A DNA stretch of 64,000 bases from positions 310,001 to 374,000 of the forward strand of contig NZ_JBFNXW010000001.1 of the NCBI RefSeq assembly GCF_040811775.1, written 5' to 3'. The notes beneath the pieces were generated by a model. That model did not search any database, had not been told where the DNA came from, and saw nothing but the letters and a program-made list of their open reading frames with translations. This DNA is from Balneola sp. MJW-20. GTDB taxonomy: Bacteria; Bacteroidota; Rhodothermia; Balneolales; Balneolaceae. Made by a program: the position numbers and the translations under genes. Shown here piece after piece: positions 35,541 to 44,144 of this stretch (position 1 is the stretch's first letter; each line of letters begins with the position of its first letter).

Positions 35541-36482
35541 CTATTTTTCTCCTTTTTTAGTGCTTGCCGGATCTTTTGTATGGTCGCTGATGGTACTTAC
35601 GCCTTCAAAAAAGGTCTTTAGATTAGCCGTCTCAGTAGGCAGAACTGAAATATTTGAGTTACGGATGATCTCACCAAACTGTTTAATATATTGCTCTATC
35701 AGTTTGGTCTTTACGGCCATATTACCACCTGGTTTTTCGATCGCCTGCGCGATGCGCTTTATACCCTTTGCAGTTGCGGTAGCTACGAGTTCGATCTCTT
35801 TAGCCTTACCTTTGGCTTCATTGATCCTTTTCTGCCTTTTAGCTTCAGAGATCAGGATCTGACTGCGCTGATCACCCTCTGATTCATTGATCCGTGCTTG
35901 TCTGTGGCCCTCAGAGTTGGTAATGTCAGCTCGCTTCTGTCGTTCTGCCTCCATCTGTTTTTCCATGGTGTCCACGATCTCATTGGACGGGCGGATATTC
36001 TTGATCTCATACCGGAGTACTTTAATGCCCCAGGGGTCTGCAGCTTTATCGATCTCCCGCACGATGTTTTCATTCATCATCTCCCGTTCTGAGAAAGTAT
36101 CATCCAGCGTGATCTTGCCGATCTCTGAACGCATTGTGGTTTGGGCCAGATTAACTGCTGCTGCCTGGTAATTGGATATCCCATAACTGGATTTGTAGGA
36201 ATCCATTACTTTGATATAAACCAAACCGTCAACGGCTACTTCAATGTTATCTTTGGTAATACAGGTCTGACTGGGTACATCGATCACCTGCTCCCTCATC
36301 TCCTGGCTGTAGGCCGGGCGGTCCACAAAAGGGATCAGGAAATGAAATCCCGGTTTCAGAGTTTTCTTATATTTTCCGAGTCTTTCCTGAATGACTTCCT
36401 CCCGCATCTCTACGATCCTGAATAAACGGGTCAGGATCAGATACATAAAGGCAATGACGATAAGTAAGGTTGTCCAGAACAT
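35541..36482 (-). CDS. SPFH (stomatin/prohibitin) membrane protein, first copy
   Basis: The 313-residue SPFH protein has a membrane helix at about 3-22 and the SPFH core (MREEVIQERLGKYKKTLKPGFHFLIPFVDRP). A charged helical region follows (SEGHRQARINESEGDQRSQIL), as in QmcA/HflC-like proteins. It is closely related to the next gene, sharing the VNLAQTTMRSEIGKITLDDTFSE pattern, so the pair is an old duplication. It follows nfeD by one base. The operon order nfeD-SPFH-SPFH suggests one membrane assembly. Confidence 0.88.
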   Translation of the reverse strand: MFWTTLLIVIAFMYLILTRLFRIVEMREEVIQERLGKYKKTLKPGFHFLIPFVDRPAYSQEMREQVIDVPSQTCITKDNIEVAVDGLVYIKVMDSYKSSYGISNYQAAAVNLAQTTMRSEIGKITLDDTFSEREMMNENIVREIDKAADPWGIKVLRYEIKNIRPSNEIVDTMEKQMEAERQKRADITNSEGHRQARINESEGDQRSQILISEAKRQKRINEAKGKAKEIELVATATAKGIKRIAQAIEKPGGNMAVKTKLIEQYIKQFGEIIRNSNISVLPTETANLKTFFEGVSTISDHTKDPASTKKGEK

Positions 36483-36483
36483 A

Positions 36484-36981
36484 TCAGCTTTTGTTTTTTT
36501 CTTCGAGTTTCATGTTGTCAGGGGGGAGGTAATCAATGGGTTCAACGATCCAGGTGGTGTTATCCCGATATTTGATCTTAACTTTGGTTCCTGCAGGAAC
36601 CTTACCCTCCAGTGTTCGAGCCTGCCAGGAGATCCCCTGAAAGCGGATCCTTCCTGAATTATCTTCATCGTTTATAGGCTCTACTACTTCCACGATCTGA
36701 TCCATGGCTTCAAAATCTTCATCCGCATATTTAAAAGAGGTTTCTCCACCGAAATATTTTTGAATGACAGGGCGGATCAATATGGTTAAGCCAACAGATG
36801 TTAACAGCCAGGCCAAAGTGGCAGTAAAAGGATCAGAAAGAAATCCTAAAAACCTGAGTCCCCCTACAAGTACACCGCTGACTCCAAGAAAAAAAGCAAC
36901 TCCACCAGGTATCAACGTTTCAAGAATCATCAGGATAATTCCACCGATCAGAAATATCCAGGTTAACATCTCACCATCCAT
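36484..36981 (-). CDS. nfeD: NfeD-family membrane protein
   Basis: The 165-residue protein has three or four membrane helices in residues 5-75 (TWIFLIGGIILMILETLIPGG and following) and a C-terminal OB-fold domain (about 85-155: SGRIRFQGISWQARTLEG). The short NfeD form typically acts with SPFH/stomatin proteins, two of which follow immediately. The start at 36981 is followed at once by the membrane segment. It is divergent from the ABC exporter. Confidence 0.9.
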   Translation of the reverse strand: MDGEMLTWIFLIGGIILMILETLIPGGVAFFLGVSGVLVGGLRFLGFLSDPFTATLAWLLTSVGLTILIRPVIQKYFGGETSFKYADEDFEAMDQIVEVVEPINDEDNSGRIRFQGISWQARTLEGKVPAGTKVKIKYRDNTTWIVEPIDYLPPDNMKLEEKNKS

Positions 36982-37083
36982 AGCATTAAAGTATATTTTT
37001 TACCTTCATTGATAGATAGTGATTATTAATTAAAAATTCTCAAATTGTAGCGAATAAATTTAAATAGGGTCCAGAGAGATCGA

Positions 37084-38871
37084 ATGGCTGAAAATGAAGT
37101 AAAAACAAAGCGTTCACTGCCTTCACTTTGGCAGACTCTAAGGCAGATATTTGCGCTCAGTAAGCCTTACAGACGTAGATTTTATTCTGCTACCGCGCTT
37201 GTCATAATTGCGTCCGGAATCTGGCTGACTGTACCGCTCGGTTTAAGAGAACTCCTGGATGCAGTATTTCAGGTGGGTGATGATTCACTATTGAACCAGC
37301 TGGCTCTTGGTTTATTCCTGTTATTTGTGCTGCAGTCCGCCTTCAGTTTTGGCGGGAATTACTATCTGGAATGGGTAGGAGAAAGGGTAGTAACCGATCT
37401 GAGAAAGAAGGTCTATGAGCATCTGCACCGGCTTGGATTTAAATTCTTTGCAGACCGAAGGCTAGGAGAGATTACATCACGGCTGACCAATGATGTAGGG
37501 TCTATCCGAACCGCTCTGACCGATTCTCTGCCTCAGTTACTTACGATCTCCTTTTCACTGATCGGCTCAGTGAGTCTTATGGTAATACTGAACTGGCGGC
37601 TGAGTATGGTCATATTTCTGACGGTTCCCGTAGTGACGGTTGCAACCCGGTATTTCGGACAAAAGATCCGGAAGCTGTCACGTAGTATTCAGGATGAACT
37701 GGCTTCCTCCACTGCTGTTGCAGAGGATGCACTGGGTGCCATTAGGTTGGTAAAAGCCTTTGTACGAGAAGACTATGAGGTGGGAAGATATCAGGAAAGC
37801 ATAGAGAAGCTTTTTCATACCGCCCGAAGAAAAGTAGTACTCACTCAATTATTCTGGGCGGGAGTAGGAACTATGTTTATGTCGACCCTGGTGATCATTT
37901 TCTGGTACGGGGGAAAAGAAGTGCTTGAAGGACGCCTGACGGCCGGAGATCTGGTAGCCTTCATAATTTATGCACTGAATATTTCCAGGTCGATAAGCCA
38001 GAGTTCCAGATTATATACGGCGGTGAATACTGCGGCCGGAGCATCTGAACGCATATTTGAATTATTGGAAGAAGAACCGGAGATCACAAGTATACCCGGT
38101 GCCCTTAGATTCAATCGTATCGGGGGAGATATTCAGTTCCATGAGGTCAGCTTCAGATATGATGACACAAAAGACGTTCTGAAAAATATTTCTGTGGAAA
38201 TCCCCGCCGGGGAAACCTATGCCCTGGTAGGACCCAGTGGTGCTGGAAAGACCACATTACTAAACCTGATCCCCCGGTTCTATGATGTTCAGGAAGGAGT
38301 GATCAAAGTAGATGGTTATGATATCCGTGATATGGATGTAAAGAATCTGAGAGGATTCATATCGCTGGTTCCCCAGGAAGTTCACCTTTTCGGGGGAAGT
38401 ATCCTGGAAAATATTAAGTATGGAAAACTTGAGGCCACCATGGAAGAAGTAGAACAGGCGGCCCGGGATGCAAATGCGTACGAATTCATCTCAAAAACAG
38501 AAAAAGGACTGGATTCTCTCATAGGAGAAAAAGGAGTAAAATTGAGCGGGGGACAGCGCCAAAGGATCGCTATAGCCAGAGCCCTATTGAAGGATCCTGC
38601 GATATTACTGCTGGATGAGGCTACCTCATCACTTGATTCTGAATCGGAGGCACAGGTACAGGAAGCACTTGGAAGACTTATGAAGAACAGGACCACATTG
38701 GTCATAGCTCATCGTCTTTCTACTGTTCAGCATGCGGATCAAATTCTGGTACTCGATGAAGGTGAATTAATTGAGCAGGGAACTCATAATGAACTGATCC
38801 GGAAGAATGGTTTATATACCCATCTTTATGAGCTTCAGTTCAGAGATCTTGATCAAAGTGAGACTTACTGA
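37084..38871 (+). CDS. ABC exporter, fused permease and ATPase (MsbA-like)
   Basis: The 595-residue half-transporter has six membrane helices (about 25-325) and a nucleotide-binding domain: Walker A (GPSGAGKTTLL), signature (LSGGQRQRIAIARALL), Walker B (ILLLDEATSSLD) and H-loop (IAHRLST). The family exports lipids, peptides or drugs as a homodimer. The MsbA-like assignment rests on architecture only; lipid A flipping is not proven. Its stop codon is immediately followed by the convergent repeat-protein gene. Confidence 0.9.
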   Translation: MAENEVKTKRSLPSLWQTLRQIFALSKPYRRRFYSATALVIIASGIWLTVPLGLRELLDAVFQVGDDSLLNQLALGLFLLFVLQSAFSFGGNYYLEWVGERVVTDLRKKVYEHLHRLGFKFFADRRLGEITSRLTNDVGSIRTALTDSLPQLLTISFSLIGSVSLMVILNWRLSMVIFLTVPVVTVATRYFGQKIRKLSRSIQDELASSTAVAEDALGAIRLVKAFVREDYEVGRYQESIEKLFHTARRKVVLTQLFWAGVGTMFMSTLVIIFWYGGKEVLEGRLTAGDLVAFIIYALNISRSISQSSRLYTAVNTAAGASERIFELLEEEPEITSIPGALRFNRIGGDIQFHEVSFRYDDTKDVLKNISVEIPAGETYALVGPSGAGKTTLLNLIPRFYDVQEGVIKVDGYDIRDMDVKNLRGFISLVPQEVHLFGGSILENIKYGKLEATMEEVEQAARDANAYEFISKTEKGLDSLIGEKGVKLSGGQRQRIAIARALLKDPAILLLDEATSSLDSESEAQVQEALGRLMKNRTTLVIAHRLSTVQHADQILVLDEGELIEQGTHNELIRKNGLYTHLYELQFRDLDQSETY

Positions 38872-39750
38872 TCAGTTATTTTCTAATGAATAATTTTGAA
38901 TGATCTCCGGAAACGACATATCGTCAAGAAGATCACGTTCATTCAGCTCCTGAATATAACTGGCAGGAACTCCGGAACTGTAAAGTGCTGTGACAGCCGG
39001 AAAAGATAATTCTGAGATCAAGCCCATGTCATTCAGTGCTTCCAGATATTCAACAGTTACACCGGCACTTTTAAAAGCTACCAGCCCGGGAAAGGAATAT
39101 TCTTCTACCAGACCCATTTCAGAGATACTTTGGAGGTATTCTGTGCTGACATCGGCATTATAAAATGCGATCACAGCCGGGAAAGAATATTCATCCAGAA
39201 TACCTGCTTCATCCATCAGCTGAATATATTCTATGGGGACGCCTGAGTTATATAAGGCTACAATTGCCGGGAATGAAAAATCTTCTATGAATCCCATCTG
39301 ATTCAACCGGTCGATATAATCTATAGGTACCCCGGAGCTGAACATCGCCTGCATAGCAGGGTCGGAAAATTCATCACCCAAACCGATCTCATTTAACTGC
39401 TCCACATAGCTGAGATAGTCTGAACCAAATCCGGCAGTATTAAATTCTGCAGTTGGAACAGGCGGGGCAGGAGGAATATTTAATCCGATATTTGGTAGTG
39501 AAGTATCTATTACTATTGGGTCAGAAGCACCGGATGAGGAAAAAGGATTCCACCCGAATAAGAAGATGGCAGGAAGTATAAAAAAGAAAAAGATCGCAGC
39601 CATATTTCTGCTGGTAGTGGTCCTGACGAATGGTTCTTCCTGGTATATTTGTTGATTGGAGGAGTCACCATAAGCTTTTTCCTCCAGGTAGGTATCCAGG
39701 TCGAATTCGTTATCGTTAAATCGGGATCTTCTGTATCGGTCTGAGCTCAT
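38872..39750 (-). CDS. Membrane-anchored 30-residue-repeat protein, copy B
   Basis: The 292-residue protein has a charged N-terminus with FDLDTYLEEKAYGDSS, one membrane helix (MAAIFFFFILPAIFLFG, about 50-66), a Pro-rich linker (NIPPAPPVPTAEF) and then six 30-residue repeats. Their pattern is GVPIxYIxxLNxMGxIxEFSFPAIxALYNS. The first repeat (from DYLSYVEQLNE) is degenerate. A short tail follows. The repeats are probably extracytoplasmic. It lies 11 nt after a paralogue with five repeats. No family name is certain. Confidence 0.7.
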   Translation of the reverse strand: MSSDRYRRSRFNDNEFDLDTYLEEKAYGDSSNQQIYQEEPFVRTTTSRNMAAIFFFFILPAIFLFGWNPFSSSGASDPIVIDTSLPNIGLNIPPAPPVPTAEFNTAGFGSDYLSYVEQLNEIGLGDEFSDPAMQAMFSSGVPIDYIDRLNQMGFIEDFSFPAIVALYNSGVPIEYIQLMDEAGILDEYSFPAVIAFYNADVSTEYLQSISEMGLVEEYSFPGLVAFKSAGVTVEYLEALNDMGLISELSFPAVTALYSSGVPASYIQELNERDLLDDMSFPEIIQNYSLENN

Positions 39751-39761
39751 GGTCGTTGAAT

Positions 39762-40610
39762 TTAATTGCCTTCCCTCTGATAGAGATCTACCACATCTAG
39801 AAAGCTAAGGTCATCGTAAATTCCCTGTTCTTTAAGGCGGTCCAGGAATTCGGGAGTAACTCCTGCCTCGTAGTAACTGTTGATATAAACAAAGGATAAT
39901 TCATCCAGGTACCCTGTTTCATCCAGTCTTTGCAAATATTCGGTGGACACTCCGTTCTCATAAAAGCTATTCACGTATACGAAGGATAATCCGTCATAAA
40001 CACCGGCTTCCTGCAGTTCCTGTAAATAAGATATTGGAGTACCATTCTGGAAATAACTATTGATGTACACAAAGGAAAGGTCTTCCAGTAAACCGGCCTG
40101 ATTTAGCTCCTGTAGGTAGGAGATAGGTACGCCACCGTCATATACCTGACGGGCAGAAAAAGTGGAGATCTTATCCTCCAGTAAACCAAGGTTCTGTAAA
40201 TCAGTGATGTACTCACTTAAAGGCATACTAAGCGGAGCGGGAGGAGCCGTGGGTGCGTCAGGGATATCCACATTGATTGGTGGAATTCTGATCACAGGTA
40301 TATTTATGCTGATACCCCCATCAGTTCCTTCTGTAACTTGAGTTACATTATCCTCACCCCCAGAAAGTCCGGTGAAATTATTTAACGGATTCCAGTCATT
40401 ATCAAACCACCATATGGCAAAAAGTATAGTGGCGGCAATCAGAATCAGGTTCTTGGTATTTGAAGAATTGATTTCTTCAGTTTCTAGAGGTTCCTGGAAT
40501 AGAGATGAATCTTCTCGACTGTTTTCATCTATATAGCTATCCAGATCAAAATCCGGATCGCCCTTCAGATCATTCTTAATTCCACGGTTTCGTTGTTTTC
40601 CCTGTGACAT
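39762..40610 (-). CDS. Membrane-anchored 30-residue-repeat protein, copy A
   Basis: The 282-residue protein shares the plan of its downstream neighbour: an N-terminal FDLDSYIDENSREDSS motif, one membrane helix (NLILIAATILFAIWWF, about 50-65), a Pro-rich linker (PPINVDIPDAPTAPPAPL) and five 30-residue repeats of the form GVPISYLQELNQAGLLEDLSFVYINSYFQN. The repeats fall in the class of GVTPEYIxELxxxG repeats found beside M56/BlaR1-type proteins. Function is unknown; a binding role is inferred. Confidence 0.7.
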   Translation of the reverse strand: MSQGKQRNRGIKNDLKGDPDFDLDSYIDENSREDSSLFQEPLETEEINSSNTKNLILIAATILFAIWWFDNDWNPLNNFTGLSGGEDNVTQVTEGTDGGISINIPVIRIPPINVDIPDAPTAPPAPLSMPLSEYITDLQNLGLLEDKISTFSARQVYDGGVPISYLQELNQAGLLEDLSFVYINSYFQNGTPISYLQELQEAGVYDGLSFVYVNSFYENGVSTEYLQRLDETGYLDELSFVYINSYYEAGVTPEFLDRLKEQGIYDDLSFLDVVDLYQREGN

Positions 40611-40748
40611 AGATTTGATGATTTAACTGTGTGTATGACGATTCTAAAGGCCAGATTGTTTCAGTTTTTTTTAGTCCGGCATAAAGAGCTTTTAACCCCA
40701 AAAATGATTTTAAGAATTATACCCGTTACTTAGCCATACTACTCATGA

Positions 40749-41711
40749 CTATTTCATCCAGGGCAGATCGTCAAGGTCTACATTTCCTCCGGTAATAATG
40801 ATCCCGATTTTTTTACCTTGTACATCCAGTTTCTTTTCAAATACTGCTGCTACAGGTACTGCACACGAAGGTTCTATGATGATCTTCATTCGTTCCCAGA
40901 TAAATCGCATAGCCTCTATGATCGATTCTTCAGAAACAGTAACGATATCGTCTGCATATTTTTTTATGATCCGGAAGGGGAGATCACCCAAAGACGTTCT
41001 GAGCCCGTCCGCAATGGTATCAGTATTGTAAACAGGCATTAATTTACCTTCCTTGAAAGATCGGAAGGCGTCATCGGCCAAAGAGGGTTCAGCTCCGATC
41101 ACGCGGATATCCGGTTGAGTATGTTTCACACTCAGAGCAGTTCCGCTTAATAACCCACCGCCGCCTACCGGGGTCATAATGATATCCAGATCTTCTACCT
41201 GATCCATGAATTCAAGAGCAGCCGTACCCTGACCGCATACGATTCTGTTATCATTATAGGGATGGATAAATGTCGCTCCGGTTCTGTTTACAACTTCCTT
41301 AAGCGTAGATTCTCGGGCTTCCAGAGTTGATGCGCAAAAGGTAACTTCAGCTCCATAATCCTTTACAGCTTTTACTTTAACCTTAGGGGCATTTTCTGGC
41401 ATGACTACATATGCAGGGACCCCTCTTAATTTAGCAGACAGTGCAACAGCCTGAGCATGATTCCCGGAAGAATGAGTAGCGACTCCTTTAACAGCTTCTT
41501 CCTCGGGCAAAGTGAATATAGCATTACAGGCACCTCTGAATTTAAAAGCGCCTACTTTCTGAAAATTCTCGCACTTCAGGAATATTTCACAACCGCCCCG
41601 TTCATTTACTTTTCTGGACTTTAATACAGGAGTAATGTGTGCAAATGGCTCAATGATTTTCTGAGCTTTCTTTATGTCATCTAGTGTGGGAATAGAATAT
41701 AAGTCAGTCAT
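40749..41711 (-). CDS. Threonine dehydratase, short form without ACT domain
   Basis: This PLP enzyme deaminates threonine (or serine) to an oxo acid. The ATG at 41711 gives 320 residues starting MTDLYSIPTL; the frame extends to 41750 but the extra part is not family-like. Landmarks are the PLP lysine K57 in GAFKFRGACNAI, the HSSGNHAQAVALSA loop, and the phosphate-binding VGGGGLLSG. Lack of a C-terminal ACT domain favours a catabolic threonine dehydratase or serine racemase over biosynthetic IlvA. It is monocistronic. Confidence 0.88.
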   Translation of the reverse strand: MTDLYSIPTLDDIKKAQKIIEPFAHITPVLKSRKVNERGGCEIFLKCENFQKVGAFKFRGACNAIFTLPEEEAVKGVATHSSGNHAQAVALSAKLRGVPAYVVMPENAPKVKVKAVKDYGAEVTFCASTLEARESTLKEVVNRTGATFIHPYNDNRIVCGQGTAALEFMDQVEDLDIIMTPVGGGGLLSGTALSVKHTQPDIRVIGAEPSLADDAFRSFKEGKLMPVYNTDTIADGLRTSLGDLPFRIIKKYADDIVTVSEESIIEAMRFIWERMKIIIEPSCAVPVAAVFEKKLDVQGKKIGIIITGGNVDLDDLPWMK

Positions 41712-41836
41712 GCTTGATATTGATTTTTCGGAAGGTACAGATAAAACCATTTCAATTACAGAAAATGTAGAATTCTGTGACGTGTAAAACTTAGAAAATG
41801 GGGGAATTGCTTCAGGCCAAGCTTAATTTAAAATCC

Positions 41837-41844
41837 TACTTTTG
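41837..41844 (+). promoter_or_regulatory. Possible -7 box of the DUF5916 gene
   Basis: TACTTTTG matches the Bacteroidota TAnnTTTG -7 pattern. The start codons of the DUF5916 gene (41856 or 41862) lie only 12-18 bases downstream, so the mRNA would have an almost absent leader. No -33 element is convincing. Confidence 0.25.
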
Positions 41845-41855
41845 TTTAAAATCTA

Positions 41856-44120
41856 TTGCACGTGCTACGAATTCTATTTCTGATATCTTTTATTTTACTG
41901 CTCTCAGGGGCTTTACATGCCCAGGCACCGATCAAACTAAATAAGCTTGAGCAACCCATTGTATTTGACGGAATGCCGGATGAGAATGCATGGGATACAA
42001 TTGAGTCTCTGCCGGTAGTTCAATATGAGCCGGTATTTCAGGGTGAGATGAGCGAAGTCACCCGTATCAAGATCGCCTATGATCAAAAATATATCTACCT
42101 GGCGGGTGAGATGCTTCTAGAAGACCCTGCAAACATACGGTCTAACTCTCTTTACCGTGATCGATACAGTAGTGATGACGTTTTAGCGATCGTGATCGAC
42201 GGATTCAATGACGATCAGAATGCAACCTGGTTTTCTATAAATCCGGATGGGGTCAGAGTTGACCGTGCAATCTCCAATGATATGGATTTCAGTGCCGGTG
42301 GAAATGTGCTAAACAGCAGCTATAATACGTTCTGGGATGCAATTACAAAAAAGACGGAGAAAGGATGGTTTGCGGAGATACGGATACCGTTTTCAAGTAT
42401 TGGTATTCAGGTTGAAGAAGATATAGCTGATATAGGATTTATAGTGTATCGTTGGCTGGCCTATAATAACGAAAGGCATGTATATCCTGTTATCTCCCCT
42501 AATTTCAGAATGGGTATTGCAAAACCTTCTCAGGCACAGGATGCAACCCTTGAAGGGGTACAATCAAGCAATCCGGTCTACATCACTCCCTATGGACTTT
42601 CAGGTCTGAACCGGTCAAGCGGACTTAACAGTGATTCAAGTGATTATGTATATAGCGGTGATCCGACCATAGAACTCGGAGCCGACATAAAGTATAATAT
42701 CACCTCGAATCTGACACTGGATGTAACTTTGAATACAGATTTTGCTCAGGTTGAAGTTGATGATCAGCAGCTCAATCTTTCCAGATTCAATCTCTTTTTC
42801 CCGGAGAAGAGATTGTTCTTTCAGCAGCGCGCAGGGCTGTTTGATTTTAATTACGGAGACGACCGTGTTTTCTACAGCCGGCGTATAGGACTGGATCAGA
42901 GCGGTAATCAGGTGAGGATCCTGGGTGGAGCCCGACTCACCGGCAGAATAGGGAACTGGGATGTTGGCTTCCTGAATTTACAGACCGGACAGAATGATAA
43001 CATACCTACAGAGAATTTTGGAGTATTAAGGCTTCGCAGGCAGGCACTGAATACACGGTCGTTTGTAGGAGGGATCATTACCAGTCGTATATCCGATAAC
43101 GGAAGTAATAATTATATCTTAGGCGGAGATACCTATCTGAATCTGGCAGGTGAAAATTTCCTGGAGTTCAGATACAGCAGAATGTTCGATCAGGAACTTT
43201 CCAGTGCTCAGCAATCTGATTGGGCCCGAACCTCAGCCATACGTTTTGGGTTGCGTAACACACAGACTACCGGACTTAATTATCAGTTTCTGTACAATCG
43301 AACGGGTGACCTGTATGTTCCTGAAATGGGGTTTATCCGGATTAACGATGTAACTGAAAACCGGGTCGGTATCGGATATGGGATTTTATCCCCGGAAGAG
43401 TCTGTTTTTCAAAGACAATCATTCAGTCTTAGCCTGTTCAGCAGAAATTTTAATGACGGATATCGTTTTCTGAATTATGGTGATGCGCTTCAGACCAAGA
43501 ACGCACAACTTCGGTGGGAAGGAAACTTCAAACAACTGGGGGAGCTTTCGATATCGTTTACCAGGGGAGAGGAGGCGATCCGAACACAGGATACTTTTAA
43601 TCTGGTATCCCGGATCTTTGTCCCTGAAGGACGATATGTGACTAACCGGACCAACATCAGCTATCGTTTTAATGAGGCCTGGAAACTGGGGGGTCGTGTC
43701 GGTCTGGAGTTTGGTGAGATCTACGATGGTAACATTTATGGATTTAATGTAAGCCCACGATTATTCCTGTCACGCAAGCTCGAGCTTGGAGGCAGTTATC
43801 GTTTTACACACCTGGAATTTCCGAACGATCTGCAACGATTTAGTAATGATTTCTCTACCCATCTGGGTCAGTTCAGGGGGCAGTATGCTTTCAACCGAAA
43901 AGCATCGATAAATTTATTCTTGCAGTTCAGTAATGTAAGTGATCAGATCGGTACCAATCTCAGGTTCCGTTACATGTTCCGGGAAGGACAGGATCTGTGG
44001 CTGGTGATCAATGAACAGTATTATGCGGATCGTGAAGCGCTCAGCCCCAATCTTCCACGTTTGCCTTCCCTGCAAAGCAGGTCTATATTGCTGAAATACA
44101 CGCATACTTTTATAAAGTAA
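41856..44120 (+). CDS. DUF5916 outer-membrane protein with CBM9-like domain
   Basis: The 754-residue protein has a signal peptide (ending LHAQ), then a carbohydrate-binding family 9-like domain (about 22-205: IVFDGMPDENAWDTIESLPV, FSINPDGVRVDRAISND), and a C-terminal DUF5916 beta-barrel part (about 215-754) with closing strands. The start is unusual: no ATG precedes the signal peptide, so a TTG (41856) or GTG (41862) is used and no Shine-Dalgarno is visible. The ligand is unknown. The M14 peptidase gene follows by 24 nt and may be co-transcribed. Confidence 0.82.
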   Translation: MHVLRILFLISFILLLSGALHAQAPIKLNKLEQPIVFDGMPDENAWDTIESLPVVQYEPVFQGEMSEVTRIKIAYDQKYIYLAGEMLLEDPANIRSNSLYRDRYSSDDVLAIVIDGFNDDQNATWFSINPDGVRVDRAISNDMDFSAGGNVLNSSYNTFWDAITKKTEKGWFAEIRIPFSSIGIQVEEDIADIGFIVYRWLAYNNERHVYPVISPNFRMGIAKPSQAQDATLEGVQSSNPVYITPYGLSGLNRSSGLNSDSSDYVYSGDPTIELGADIKYNITSNLTLDVTLNTDFAQVEVDDQQLNLSRFNLFFPEKRLFFQQRAGLFDFNYGDDRVFYSRRIGLDQSGNQVRILGGARLTGRIGNWDVGFLNLQTGQNDNIPTENFGVLRLRRQALNTRSFVGGIITSRISDNGSNNYILGGDTYLNLAGENFLEFRYSRMFDQELSSAQQSDWARTSAIRFGLRNTQTTGLNYQFLYNRTGDLYVPEMGFIRINDVTENRVGIGYGILSPEESVFQRQSFSLSLFSRNFNDGYRFLNYGDALQTKNAQLRWEGNFKQLGELSISFTRGEEAIRTQDTFNLVSRIFVPEGRYVTNRTNISYRFNEAWKLGGRVGLEFGEIYDGNIYGFNVSPRLFLSRKLELGGSYRFTHLEFPNDLQRFSNDFSTHLGQFRGQYAFNRKASINLFLQFSNVSDQIGTNLRFRYMFREGQDLWLVINEQYYADREALSPNLPRLPSLQSRSILLKYTHTFIK

Positions 44121-44144
44121 TTTCACCATTCACCAATTCACCTT

